A stretch of DNA of 64,000 nucleotides from Gnetum montanum (Eukaryota > Streptophyta > Gnetopsida > Gnetales > Gnetaceae): the NCBI GenBank assembly GCA_015680685.1, contig MNCI01010007.1:62517-126516 (forward strand), written 5' to 3'. A program made the position numbers and the translations under genes. Below, piece after piece: positions 10,831 through 22,540 of the stretch. The notes under the pieces were generated by a model. That model saw only the letters and a program-made list of their open reading frames with translations. It ran no database searches and was not told the origin of the DNA. Within the stretch, counting starts at the first letter, position 1. Each line of letters starts with the position of its first letter.

Positions 10831-11363
10831 AACTTTTCCAACTCCTAAAAGTGTAACATTAAAGCATAACACCCAAGTGTAAAAATTTAGGTGTGACATA
10901 GCCATAACCCTTGCAGTCACCCTACTCACTACATTACGCTCTGGCACTTGGTGCCACCTAAACCTAACCATTACACTCTATGTTCACATCTTGCAATCTT
11001 CTAGCTATCTCAGTCATGGCCTTTCCTGCATCCCACGTAGTAAACAAAAACCCCTCATCCCATGCCACATGCAATACATAGAAAACCCAGAACAATAAGA
11101 AACTCACAAAACTTGTTGCTCTCCACATGCATTCACTCCTTTTAGTCATGGCTGCCATGGAAACCATGATGGTAGTGGTTATCCCTACCAAGGGAAGGCT
11201 ACCCCTAAAACCCAAAATCCCATGCAAACAATGTAAAAGATCAAAAGAAAAAGAAAAAATCACAATGATAGAGCGTAGCACCATACCTAGCTGATGGCGT
11301 CTCCCTTCGCTCCTCTATGCATGCTCTAGGAAGGTACCTCAATGCACATTCTCCCTCATCCAT

Positions 11364-11759
11364 GTTGGTGAGGTTAGGGTGTTGGAATTCACTATGATTT
11401 GTCATGGTTGGTGGTTATACTCTCATTCTTCTTGTCTTTGTGACTACGCTTTGACTCTCTCTGCTTTGGCTATGCTACGCTTGGTGACTACTCATTTTAA
11501 CTTTTGAAAATGATAGTTTGACCATGGTGAAAACTCCTATTTATACTTTTCTGGGGGGATGGACATGTCTCCCATTTGGATGCTATCCCATGTCCCACAC
11601 ATAACATGGAACAAGTGTAGCACCCAAAGTTGGAAAAATTTTCTAACTTTTTCAACATTCCTAGACTTAGAAATTTTTTTTGCAATTTTCTTAATTGCCT
11701 AATAAATGCCCAACCTAATCCCATGTTCAAGACCTTCCCAGCCTTGCCTAAGTCAATGC
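11364..11759 (-). other. H1 upstream region, LTR-like
   Basis: No coding sequence is seen. The region holds the TATA box at 11545-11538 and a spacer, CTTAGAAATTTTTTTTGC, like those between hairpins of family 1 LTRs. H1 may therefore sit behind LTR-derived promoter sequence. No clean LTR ends were found. Confidence 0.35.
11538..11545 (-). promoter_or_regulatory. TATA box upstream of H1
   Basis: Minus strand AAGTATAAATAGGAG lies 175 bases upstream of the H1 candidate start codon. Placement and sequence fit a plant or LTR core promoter. No expression evidence is available. Confidence 0.45.
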
Positions 11760-11924
11760 GTCCTGCATAATCAATGGTCTACTATGACCTTAAACTAGCA
11801 ATTCTATGGCCAACCAAGGCCCCAAAATCAGTTCCCATACTTTCTTACCTAATTTCACAATTGCACAGTAAGGAAAATTTTTTAGAACATCATCTTCCTT
11901 ATCTTATGCATTTTAAATTATTAA

Positions 11925-14900
11925 GATAGGTGTTGCTTGACATTTTTCAAGTTGTTTTGTAGGACTCTTGGCAAGATTGCAACATGAGTTCATACGAGTG
12001 TCTTCATTTACCCTTGGTCTTAACTAGATCTTATGGTGATTCCATGTGATGCATAAACACTAAATTTCTAAACTTTGAGCCCATGGCTTATGACACACAC
12101 GTAGCATCCCTTGAGGCATCCCTAGATTGACTAGACCATCTAGTCAGGACTCTAGACCTAGAGACAAGTGACATAACCATGGATCCTCTCATTGAAGTCC
12201 CTGTAGTAATGCATAAAGATTAAGCGAAGATACTAAAACTTAGTTCCTTATTAGAGCCTCAACTCATACAAAGCATTACTAAATTCCTCAATGATAATGT
12301 CAAGATGTTTGCATGGTCCTACAAGGACATGTTGGGCCTGGACCCTCACATAATACAACACAACATTATCCTTCATCCTTGCATAAAACTAGTCAAACAA
12401 AAAGCTCGCAAGGTCAAACCTAAGATGGTGTTGGAAGTTCATGATGAAATCACCAAGCTTTACAAGGCTAGTTTCATCTAGGTAGTTGACTACGTAGACT
12501 GGGTTTTCGACATCATAGTTGTTCCTAAGAAAAATGAAAATATACACATTTGCATAGACTTTTGGGACCTGAATAAGGTGACCATCAAAGATGATTTTCC
12601 ATTACCTAATATTGACCAACTCATTAATACTATGGCTAGTCATGTCTTGTTGTCCTTCATGGATAGGTTCTCAAGGTACAACCAGATTCAAATTAACCTA
12701 GAGCATTAGCTCAGCACAACCTTCATGACCCCTTGGGATATGTTTTTCTATACAATGATGTCCTTTAGACTAAAGAATGTGGGAGCAACCTACCAACATG
12801 TAATGATGTATATCTTTAGAGATTATCTTTAGACATGCTCAATGACTACACTAACAACATAGCAATTAAGTCCAAGGTAGCTTACAACCACACAAACAAC
12901 TTAGACCATGTCCTCAAATGTTACCTTAGACATGACCTTAAGCTAAATCCCAAGAATTCTGTCTTCGGCATCAAGATCAGTCACATGCTATGCTTTGTAG
13001 TATCAAAGGGAAGTATACGAGTAGACCTTAGTAAGGTTAAGGCTATCACCAACTTAGCACCACCAACAAACCTTAAAGAGCTACGTGGGTCACAACGTAG
13101 ATTACAATTCATTCATAAGTTTATTGTAAGGTTGATTGATAAGTTGTAGCCAATGTAACATTTTCTCAAAAACGGAGTCCACTTTGAGTGGATAGCTCAA
13201 TGCCCAGAGGCATTCAACAACCTCAAAAAGGAGCTGGATCAACTTTTGATAGTCCACCCTTTGTAAGAAGATACAACATTTTACATTTATCTTGCAACCT
13301 CAGATGCATTCATAGCTTCTTTGCTTTTCCAAAAGTGAGATGATGGCTTAGAGGTCCTTATTTACTACCTAAGCCATGTGTTAGTGGGCCACGAGGAAAA
13401 ATACAATGATGTGGAAAAGAACTGCCTCACCCTAGTCTTTGCAGTTAAGAAGTGAAGACGTTATCTTTTCTACAATTAGGTTAATATCATCTGCAAAAGT
13501 AATGTACTCTAGATAATTACTGCAAACATCTATGAAAGTAATCAAATTGCAAAGTGGAAAGCGATAGCCATGAAATTTGACCTGCACTACCTAGCCCAAG
13601 CATCCACAAAAGGTCAAGCAATAGTCACGCAACTCATGGCTTTGCCAATATATGATCAAGCAATAATGGATCCATAATTTCTAAATGAGCATGTTAATAG
13701 CATAAACCAAGTGCCTACAAACTTTGAGGTAGTTTTACACTTTGATGATACTTCAACCTCACAAGGGGGTAGTGCTACTACTGTCACCATGTTTCCCTCT
13801 GAGGAGATTGGACCCTTCATGTATCACTTTGCATTTCCTTACACCAACAATGTAGCAGAGTATGAAGGTCTCCTTAGAGGTGTCTTAGTAGCGCATGATT
13901 TAGAAATCCAAAACATAGCAGTCTAAGGTGATTCATAGCTAGTTTTTAACCAAATTATAGAGGTTTATTCTTGCAAGACATAACATTTACAACCTTACTA
14001 TGACTTGGCAAAACACCTACTCAAGCATATTGCAATCATAGATATCCAACATATTCCCCATAACGAGAACACCATTGATAATGCATTAGCCACCTTAGCC
14101 TTAAGGATAGTGCCCAACATGTTTTCTGCCTTACTCACTTTGATAACGAATTGCACTGAACCTATTACTCAAACAACAAGCCTTGCATCCATAGCCACAA
14201 CAAGCATAGCTCATGTCCAACAGTGGTACGACAATATTAAAATGTACCTCCAACAATGTGAGCCTCCACAACACCTAACCATTGCTCAAAAATATGTAGT
14301 GCAAAAATGATTGTAGTAGTACATCCTTGTAGGTGATAGCACTTTATGTCATAGATCCTATGACAAAATACTACTAACCATCATTAGTTGTAGTGAAGCA
14401 CAAATGATCGTTGATCAAGTCCACGAGGGACTATGTGGAGGCCACATAGCACCCAGGGAAATGGCAACAAAAATCAAATGTTTAGGCTATTATTGGCCTT
14501 ACATGAAGCACGATTGTGTTTCCAAGGTCAAGACATGTGACATGTGTTAGCGATATGGCACCTTAATTCACATGCCACCCATAAACTACATACCACATAG
14601 ATCACATGGTCATTCCAATGTTGAGGGTTGGACATCATAGGACCTATCATGCCTAAGTCTTCTATAGGACATAACTTCATCATAATCGCAACTAAATACT
14701 TTACCAAGTGGGTTGAAGCTATTCCCCTTAGGAAGATGAAATCATAATAGGTTTGCAAATTTATTTTGAACAACATAGTAACCCGATTTGGTCTACCCAT
14801 GATTATAGTCAGATACAATGGGCCACAATTTAGCAATGTAGAAACCAAAGCCTTTTGCGAGCACCTTGGCATCAAACATTCCTTTTCATCACCATACTAT

Positions 14901-15462
14901 CCATAAGAGAATGCCCAAGTAGAGGCTACAAACAAAGTCATTGTCAGCCTTCTAATGAATATGCTTAGTAATAGTAAACAATGATGGCATGACCAACTAG
15001 TCTACGCACTATGGATATACTGCACAACATGTAGACTACTAACCGGTAAGATGCCATATAGCCTTCTGTATGGATCTGAAACAATGTTGCCTCTTGAATT
15101 ATAGGTTCCATCACTCTATATGATCCTATTGAGCCTCATTGATGTAGTATAGAATAATGAGTTGAGAATAATTAACCTCAAATTTATAGAGGAGGAGCAC
15201 ATGCAAACACTTGATCGCATCAAGTGGTACCAAGAGAAGCAATGGCAAAAGTATCGACATAATCAGCATCAACACCTAATCAAGAAAGGGAACCTAATCC
15301 TCAAGGTCATTAGCAAACCTATGGACAAATTCTCAACCAACTAGGAAGGGCCTTTCTTTGTCATAAAGGCCTATGAAAATGGAGCATTCAAGCTTGCTAA
15401 TTTAGATAGCAATGACTTTACCAACCCGATCCACCATTTGTACCTCAAGCCCTATTATTCCT
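11925..15462 (+). pseudogene. pol: pol (reverse transcriptase, RNase H, integrase) of element B, dead
   Basis: The order is RT, RNase H, integrase, which defines Ty3/gypsy. RT spans about 12400-13150 and includes WVFDIIVVPKKN, CIDFWDLNKV and DDFPLPNIDQL. Its catalytic YxDD box reads YTNN at 12847-12858, so both aspartates are lost. A one-base deletion shifts frame just before it (about 12832). RNase H is about 13700-13930 (LHFDDTSTSQGG, YTNNVAEYEGLL). Integrase is about 14400-15130, with the zinc-binding region before 14550 and the core from 14632. The second catalytic site, expected as TDN, reads RYN (14811-14819). The third acidic residue survives in VEATNK. There is a frameshift near 14632 and many TAG/TAA stops. 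A chromodomain was not seen; the ORF ends near 15462 after the HHLYLKPYY tail. Confidence 0.85.
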
Positions 15463-15479
15463 AACATGCGGACATCAAC

Positions 15480-15890
15480 ATAGCAAGGTAAGAAAATTTC
15501 TACTACAATGTTAAATTGGCATAGAACATTCACTGTAATGTTATACTGAAACATAATATCCACTATAATGTTAAAATGGCATAGAACATCCACTATGACA
15601 TTAAACTAGCATAGAACGTCCTCAGGCTATGAAATTAAACTAGCACCCATAGTATGATCAGCTACGACCTTAAACTAGCAATCCACCATCCGCTAAAACA
15701 TTAAACTAGCACACAACAGTTTGCTAAGACTATAAACTAGCACATCATGGTCTTCTCAGATCTTGAATTGGATCCATGATTTGCTAGGACCTTAAACTAG
15801 CATAGTGTGTAGTCTACCAAGACCTAAAAGTGGGTTCATAATTTAGCACCTACAATTTAGCATACATAGTTCTACGAACAAGTGAGCATG
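15480..15890 (+). repeat. 3' UTR tandem repeat of element B (TTAAACTAGCA)
   Basis: About nine degenerate units of 38-50 bp are built on ATGTTAAAATGGCATAGAAC or GACCTTAAACTAGCA. The same motif family occurs just upstream of RT (11766-11830) and, on the minus strand, around the pol at 35-38 kb (32160-32395, 34984-35040, 38680-38775) and at 45480-45850. Confidence 0.65.
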
Positions 15891-15929
15891 AATACTTCCA
15901 ACCCTCTGTCACCTACCCACACCTCTCAG

Positions 15930-16075
15930 GTAAGGTGGGGGATGTTGCAGTTCCAAAATGAAGTTCATATCATTAAGGAAAAGACCTCTAGAACATTTGC
16001 AGCATCACTATCCTTGGCATCTTGCTGATCCTCTGGAGATGCCTTCAGGCATCTTGCTAACCTTCTAGAGCTTGA
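15930..16075 (+). repeat. Polypurine tract and start of the 3' LTR of element B
   Basis: GTAAGGTGGGGGA (15930-15942) is followed immediately by TGTTGCAGTTCC (15943). This is the expected plus-strand primer and LTR start, downstream of pol. The LTR cannot be followed to its end because it is replaced by family 1 sequence. Confidence 0.6.
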
Positions 16076-16479
16076 TGTCTCTTCTATGCTAAGCTAGTTT
16101 GACAACTTATTGCCTAAAACTTAGGCAAAACTGGCCATTGAAAAGTGTGCTATGCTAGCTACATCGGGGAGCATAGGAACCCAAAAGATAGAAAATTTGC
16201 CAAACTATTTTCTCCATCCCAAGCAATCCTAACAACTTTTGGCTTGGCACTTGGGAAAACTGGCCATGGAAGTGTTTGCTATGCTAACTATGCTCAATAG
16301 CATAGTAGGTAGGGTGAGAGTGTAGGAGAACAATTAGATAAAATTTTCATGCAATTACTATTAACACTTAGAAAATTTTGCAAAATAGGCCTTGATGCAT
16401 GCTATGCTCGGGAGCATAGCACCAACAGTTAGAAAAATTTAAAGTTGAAGTGCTAAAGCCCAAAATTGGTGGTGTTTCA
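16076..16479 (-). repeat. Family 1 LTR fragment (U3) with hairpins
   Basis: The fragment ends at 16479 with the family 1 LTR start (minus TGAAACACCACCAA). It contains the fold-backs GCTATGCTC-GG-GAGCATAGC (near 16402) and TATGCTCAATAGCATAG, separated by CACTTAGAAAATTTTGC spacers as in the other family 1 LTRs. The left limit is uncertain. Confidence 0.6.
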
Positions 16480-17450
16480 TTGGCCCCACTTTGTTGACAT
16501 TTGGAGGAGTGGCCCAAGAGATGTTGACAAAGAATACAAACACCATAGAAAACATGACACCAATACTGCTCATCAGTACTTGATTAGATAATGCTTTACT
16601 ATGCTTGAGAGTGTTAAGGGAATAAAGTATGGTAGAGAGTAGGTTAAGGAGATGGACCAAGGGATAGCAAGTGGGAAGGATGCTCAATTTGCATGTGGCT
16701 ACAGGATGTGGCACCATGATGGCTTGTTGTCAAATTGTGATCCCTCATTGAGATTTTGACCTCTCGTTAGAGTGCTTGTGAGATGGTCGATTCAGGATTA
16801 GATCGACTGCAAAATGGAAACTTTGCTAATTTTTTCTTGGATTCTTGTTTTGTCCCATTTTTTGTCTCTTTTCTTCTTGTCTTTTTTTTTTTTTTGAAAC
16901 TAGGAGATGTTTGTCATTAGGTAGTCTACGTGCAGCTTAAAAAAATTTGTTTAGGGGTAACTACATTGCATTTGTAGGATAAGTGTTTTCTCCCTAGGAT
17001 GAGTTGTGCTACATCCACTTGAGCTTTGACCAGCCCACACAGGTTCTCCATGGAATGAGTTGCATTACATTCATCATGGGTTCTATGGTTGATTGAAATA
17101 AGGGTGCCAGGTGCATTGGAGAAGCTTGTAGAAAATGTAGAGAAATGTAAGGTAAAGGGGTAAATGTGAATAGGCTATTATGGGATAATAGGGATGTGCA
17201 CTCTAGAGTAGCTTGGCGAGTCAAAGCAAACATATCAAAGTAGTGTGGTAACTTGTCACCATGGTGAAACACATCTCTGAATAACTTAAGTTCAGCATGT
17301 GGAAAAGAAAGAATGAAAGTTATGTAAATGAGATAATGTAGAGCAATATAACTAGGACTCAATTCTTCAAAAGAAGAGGATGCATATCTATGATGAGTAA
17401 AAAGAGGTAGATCTTGATGAGGTGACTTCATAACAAAACTTGCCAATACA
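16480..17450 (-). repeat. Family 1 3' internal region
   Basis: This stretch matches 31043-31936 in the same orientation along its length, including TTTGTTGACATTTGGAGGAGT and the ATGAGTTGTGCTACATCCAC blocks. On the minus strand it ends AAAGTGGGGCCAA right before the LTR start, which is a good polypurine tract. No ORF is kept. Confidence 0.6.
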
Positions 17451-17559
17451 CAAGCTTATCACTAATCTTGAAGCAAGAATAGATAAGATGTGGAAGTTGA
17501 TAAATGACAAACCATAGAGGAGAGGGTAATGCAAAAAGGATTAAGTGATCAAAACAAGA

Positions 17560-18775
17560 AGAGGAAAAAGAACAAAGAAATAGGTAGGAACACTTATAGG
17601 CAAAATAGCTATAGTAGAAGAGGCTATAGAATCAACCATAGAAGAGGATGATGGATGTGACATCTTCCAATATGATCATCCAAAGATCTATTGCCCAATT
17701 ATGTTACATGTACAAGAGTTTGGGGTTGTTACTTTGAATCCCAAGTTCAAATAAAAGAAAATGCTTGGGAAATTACCTTACTTACAATGTAATTATAAAA
17801 AATCCTATAACCAATCATACTATTCTAGTGGGACTTCTTATTAACCTCAAAACTACAATCACTCATAGTGGCAAAGCCCATAGTTATGGGGGATGCTATC
17901 AACAAACTAGCAATAGCCTTATTTTCAACCAACCCATATGACTACTATGTTCAACAACATGTTTTTCCAAATGGTTCTACTTCCTTTACCTCGAATCACT
18001 ATTATCACTCTCCCGAATATCATCAACTTGCAGCATCTCCTATGGGATCACCATCTCAAACCTCTTATCATCTATGACATCCTCAATATTCTCATACTTT
18101 CCTCTACTATATGTCACCACCAACAACACAAGAAGGATTAGCATGACAACATAAATAGAAGAATGCCACTTGTGCTACAAACATACATGTAAATGATAAT
18201 GCTAGTAGATCTAAACCATAGTCTCAAAAACATCCTTTCTTTAGGATAATTTCCACACATGAGCACAAAACTCGTAAACCTACTCGCCCATCAAAACCAT
18301 CACAAGGCCATCTTGGTGCAACACTCTTCTCCATTAAAATAATGTCCTCCAATCCTACACAAGGGCCAACACCCATTACCACTCCAATGAAAAACATAAC
18401 AAATGAACCTATCACTATGGAGAGATAGGCAATTCCATGTATTACTACTACAAAAGAAGGGTGCAGTTATGGAACAACTTTCCAAAATGTCAACACAATC
18501 ATTACACCAATCCACAACAAATGTGAAAACCAAGTGTGTGAACAAGAGAGAGTAGAGACTACTAAACCAAAAGATACCCAGTGGCCAAAAATTGAGAACT
18601 TTCAATTGTCAAAAATGTGCATGGAATAATTAGAATCACTTATTAATTTCCATTCTAATAAAATGATCCCAACTAAGAACTTACACATGGAAATACTAAA
18701 CAACAATTATACACCAACAGAAAGAGGAATTAAGGACTTAGATGATAAAAATTCGATTACCATCACAATTATATG
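17560..18775 (+). pseudogene. gag: gag fragment F, family 2
   Basis: A block around 17650-17860 reads CDIFQYDHPKIYC, then ALNP-like VTLNPKFK, then LGKLPYLQCNYKK. It aligns with the minus-strand gag at 27.1-29.3 kb (CTICQYKHPKGCC, ALNPRFVKKQ, LKRLPYPQGNYKK). That copy shows the intact CCHC zinc-knuckle spacing C-x2-C-x3-H-x4-C; here the second cysteine is phenylalanine. A Gln/Pro/Tyr-rich and then Pro/Thr-rich tail follows to about 18775. TAA/TAG stops break the frame repeatedly. The capsid half is missing upstream, where the fragment abuts family 1 sequence at about 17450. Confidence 0.65.
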
Positions 18776-21139
18776 AGATGATAATAAAATAAATAAATCA
18801 CTAAGAATGGTAAGTATGAAACCTTAAGTGTTGACCTAGGAGAACTAAGGTGCATTTTTTGAACACTTGCCCATGAGTTCGGCCATGGGGGAGATGTCTT
18901 ATCTTGATTCAAGAATTAATAAGTTTTTTTCTATTTTTTGTCTTAAAATTATTTTTAATTTCTAATTTCTTGATATACATTTTCACACTTCTTAATACAT
19001 TTTTTGATTCTTTTATACTTTTCAATTTCTTTATAATTTCTTAATTCTTTAACATTTTTATATTCTTTGATGATTTTTCATTCTTTTAACATTTTTCATT
19101 TTTTCATCTTTTTCCATTCTTACTATCTTTTTCATCATTTTCATACTTTGTTTTCATTTACTTTGTACATATTTTTGATTATCAATAAAACACACCCAAA
19201 ATAAGATAAGATGTAGTCTAATAAGATGAAGATTTCTCTATGTTATCAAGTCATAAGGGACTAATTATTTGTATATTAAGAAAACAAAATTCATTCACCC
19301 ACTCCATTAATAATATTTTCTTACCATGGCCATAATGATATTCTTTCCATTATAAAACTAAGAATAAACTTGCAATCATTATGCATGAACTGAAAAGTGA
19401 AGAACCGAGTGGGAATGAAAAGGGTGTGACATCAAGGGAATTGGTGGATTCTCTTGGATTACTATTGTAAGTTCTATCCTATTGTTTAGGTTGTATTATA
19501 TCCTTGTAGATCTAACAAAAAATGGAAGTAAGAGTACAATAAGTGTTTCCTTACCATGTCACTAGAAAGACATGTTACCCATGCCTAAAGGTAGTCCTCT
19601 GGTAAGGTTGACATCATTTAAAAAATAAAATAAATTCACAAAAATAAATTTCTAGGGATCCCACTAGAAATACATGTTACCCATGCCTAAAGGTAGGAAT
19701 CTTCTTAGGAATCTAAGAAAAATAAATAATATAATGAATAAACTCATCCCTTAGATAATATGCCAAGTGGTAATACTCTTTGCAACAATGGTAGTCTTAT
19801 GGTTGTAAATCCAAGAGATGAAATAATATGATGTCATTGGAAAGTGGTTTGGACTTGGTTTGAATCTTGGAAAGAAGGGCTAATGATTATTTTAACCATT
19901 AACAACACACAAGGATTTATTATACCTATGGTAAGATACCTCACATTCCAAGTTTAGCAATCCTTTCTCTAGTCCATCTCACCTCACTGTATATTTAATC
20001 ATAACTTGTGGTTTTGTATAATATAGCCTTATTTTCCCAATCTAGCGATACTAACATGTTTGTTTTGCTAGAAAGGTATGTCTTACATTCAACTCCTTAA
20101 GTGCCCAGGGACACTTTGGGTGTGGTTATACAAGGGCACTAAGGGCTAGAGCTTGCTTTGGGGAGGATCCACTTCTATAACTCTTGTATTTCATACTTGC
20201 CAAGAAATTCCAAATCATCTTGTGCCTTCCAAGATCATCCAAAATCTAATAAATACTTTCTGTAATCTCTAATACTTTGTCTATACATCAAATATTTATT
20301 ACCCATCTCTTATCCATATAATAAACTTTTTCTACCTAAGATTCCTTCTTCAAGAAATTTGAATGCTAAATTTTCAAAAATTATGCATCATTAATGGCCA
20401 TGACCCTCTAGATAAGCTTTACATCTTTCAAATATTTCATTTAACTTATTTTTTCTAACAGAAATCAATGAAAATTTTGAAATTTTTAATTATGATGTCA
20501 TAGCTACGATGTTGTAGGCATCTACAATGTATGATCTACATTGTTGCATATATATAAATAGTATATATACATGCAGGAGTTGGTGAAATTCTTCACCTCA
20601 TCATTTTGCAACAAGAGAGTTTTTGTAGGTTTTTTTTAGAACTCTTGCACACTATCTTCCAAAGGCCATAAATTCACCCTTGTAGCTCCAATTTCCAAAA
20701 TTCATAAACCCTGCTGATCCCATAGCACTCAACTTACTCGTGGGGGTGCATTACATGATATAAGAAAAAATTTGAGCCACAAATTCTTAATGCTAGAAGA
20801 TACTATAAAGGTTAAATACAAAGAAATAATAAGAATCTTAACACTAATCAATCAAACTAAGGCCAAAAATATTTAGATCGTACTCTTAATAGACCATACC
20901 AGCTATTTTAGGCCATAATAATCAAGAAAATGATAAGAAAGTCATAAGTAACTAAATAATATAACACCTAAGGGATTCCTTTTCTACAAATTTTCCTAAC
21001 TCTGCAACCATAAGATGATAATAACTTGATCTACCCAAGAGTACGAGAAGAATTATGAACAATTAAGCACTAATGAAAAAATTTTGAGTAATCCTAAAAT
21101 CTTGATTGATTGCAGATGGTCCTGAAAAGAATATGAGAA
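18776..21139. other. Non-coding spacer, family 2 interior remnant
   Basis: No gene is seen. A T-rich low-complexity tract occupies 18905-19180. A 34-bp direct repeat containing ACATGTTACCCATGCC occurs at about 19561-19594 and 19663-19696. A TATA-like ATATATATAAATAG lies near 20550 after a fold-back rich stretch (CTACAATGTATGATCTACATTG), but I could not tie it to a gene. Confidence 0.5.
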
Positions 21140-21420
21140 GGAGGACCTTCACAACCTGGAAGCTATAAAGACACAACTCCAAGCATCCCCATTATGGCCC
21201 ACACTAACCAATAGTGCAGAATGGAACTTAGGAGAAACATACCAATTCTGGTAAAATAAAGAGGTCAATGTGACAGTTAAAATTAAAGGACTCTTTGTGC
21301 CATACTCAGTAGAGAGGACATATGGAAAAATAAGATAAGGATAGAAGAGGAGAAACTTTCTAGAAGCTAGACAACAAAGGAAAGAAGCTGATGGAAGAGC
21401 CACCACCACTTGAAATATGA
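21140..21420 (+). pseudogene. Remnant of family 2 ORF (C'), N- and C-terminal pieces fused
   Basis: The first part reads SPLWPTLTNSAEWNLGETYQFW and aligns with SPLWPILSESGAWYLGKTYQFW of the E copy (minus strand, about 42.25 kb). After a large internal deletion the last part (21366-21420) matches the extreme C-terminus of copies C and E (EEPPPLEI then TGA). A polypurine tract and LTR follow. The family is discussed under copy E. Confidence 0.6.
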
Positions 21421-21612
21421 ACTATCTTAAGCCACTTCAAATTTTATTTTTGTTTTTTCATGTAACTGTGTCACTTTTTTACACATCACTACTGCACTCA
21501 GATTCATCCAATAGTTATAGTCAATTAATAATTTTGAACCTCCCTAATTTTGTGAGAATCTTGATCTTATTTTGTTCACTCAAGGATGAGTCTTTAGTAA
21601 GTCATGGGAATA

Positions 21613-22458
21613 TGATAAAACATATATTTCCTAACATGTCACATCTATGATGTTGCATCTATTTTATGATGTTGCAATTATAATAAATGCCTATAAATAT
21701 GAGACTCTCATCATGTATTGGACATCTTTTGATCATTTATTAATAGAACTTTGTCAGTTTGTTTTCATAACTAGTAATAGAGAGTAAATGCCCACAGTGT
21801 GGTGTTGAGTAGTTGTATGAAATCTTTATTCAAGTGGAACGTACTTGAGCATAATTCATATCTAGAAATAAAGATCAAGATTGCTTTTCCTCATTATAGC
21901 ATCCACTTAGTTTTGCTATTTTTCTTAGCATAGTTTTTACTATTTTCTTAGTTTAATCATTTACATTTCCAAGTATTTTACATTACCTGTTCATTATGAA
22001 AGTGAAATAAGTACAACTGGTTTTAAGAATTTAAGTATAATCGTTTGGTAATCACAATAATGTTATTGCTTGGTTTGCCCAGTAGCATAACAGTTAGTAA
22101 CCTAGTAATGGTTACATGAGTCCAAGGCATGTATGGTAGACCAGGACTAGATATCCCTTGCAATAGGCTAAGATAGATTTACTTTCTTACAATTATTTAG
22201 ATTTATAATTAAAAATTAATTTCATCTCATCATGTTTTCTAGGAGTAAGAATGGCCCAACAATATCAAATATCATATACATCACAGCAAGCTAAACCATA
22301 CACATAGACTTCACTAGCTCCACATGGAAAGATAACAATCTCAAACTTAAACCAATTGTTAGCACAATTATATTGCCTCATCCATGGATTATGATCTATT
22401 CACACATGAATGCCTATAACTTGTATGATTAGATGTTGGATTGCTCCACCATTCATCA
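21613..22458 (+). repeat. Family 2 LTR, plus orientation (3' LTR of C')
   Basis: The LTR starts TGATAAAA right after the purine tract GTCATGGGAATA (21601-21612) and ends CATTCATCA at 22458. It is 846 bp, against 880 bp for the LTR at 25656-26535, which it matches along its length (shared G-C rich marker AGTAAGAATGGCCCAAC). Confidence 0.8.
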
Positions 22459-22461
22459 TCT

Positions 22462-22539
22462 GGCATTGCTATAGTATAGTAGTGAGTATTCTCGCCTATC
22501 ATGTAGGCAACCCAAGTTCAATCCCTAGCAACGATGCTA
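22462..22539 (+). tRNA. Decayed full-length tRNA-Asp copy joined to an LTR
   Basis: From TAGTATAG (22472) to the end, the sequence aligns over 65 positions with plant tRNA-Asp(GTC) recalled from memory. About 15 differences occur and all are transitions, nearly all C-to-T or G-to-A. The anticodon loop is CTATCAT, so GTC has become ATC. The T-arm reads GTTCAATCC. A 3-nt insertion follows the acceptor 5' strand. The last three bases (22537-22539, CTA) occupy the place of CCA, which plant nuclear tRNA genes do not encode. One base later an LTR begins in reverse (TGATGAG at 22541). It is therefore a DNA copy of the primer tRNA, not a working tRNA gene. Confidence 0.75.
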
Positions 22540-22540
22540 G

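Larger units (their letters stand above)
7372..11363 (-). pseudogene. H1: intron-bearing HAD-phosphatase-like gene copy, broken
   Basis: A multi-exon gene is read on the minus strand. The candidate start is the ATG at 11363 (MDEGECALRYLPRACIEERR). Exon 1 ends at a GTATGG donor (11287). Exon 2 is 11204-11108 and joins exon 1 in phase. A long exon (10316-9533) contains AQEFLEFLLQHFSVMMWSH and later LFIA-x3-IHTIFQNPP, which resemble the FCP1/HAD phosphatase fold. The N-terminal DxD motif is not intact. Later introns have clear sites: 9532-9454 (79 nt), 8399-8302 (98 nt), 8082-7995 (88 nt) and 7850-7767 (84 nt). The C-terminal region contains EGPPIVEK and GLLIKDVGLLVV, shared with H2 at 43.2-45.3 kb. 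TAG/TGA stops and indels (for example in a G-run near 9775) break it, and the 3' end is cut at 7372. The HAD assignment is moderate; the rest of the protein I do not recognise. Confidence 0.55.
11760..16075 (+). mobile_element. Pol-only Ty3/gypsy-type element B
   Basis: The element has short TTAAACTAGCA repeats (11766-11830), a decayed pol (11925-15462), a 3' tandem repeat tract, a polypurine tract (15930-15942) and the start of a 3' LTR at 15943 (TGTTGCAG). No gag, protease or 5' LTR is recognisable. Its LTR start differs from family 1 (TGAAACACC), although its pol is similar to the family 1 pol at 35-38 kb. The 3' LTR runs into a minus-strand family 1 fragment, and the boundary near 16075 is approximate. 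Confidence 0.65.

Noticed and set aside
10964-11284. 106-codon minus-strand hydrophobic frame as a membrane protein
   Set aside because: It is composed of H1 exon 2, parts of introns on both sides and exon 3. Splice sites explain it better.
15943-17450. One long plus-strand LTR of element B
   Set aside because: 16480-17450 matches 31043-31936, the 3' interior of a minus-strand family 1 element, and the LTR start TGAAACACC lies at 16479 on the minus strand. The stretch is composite.
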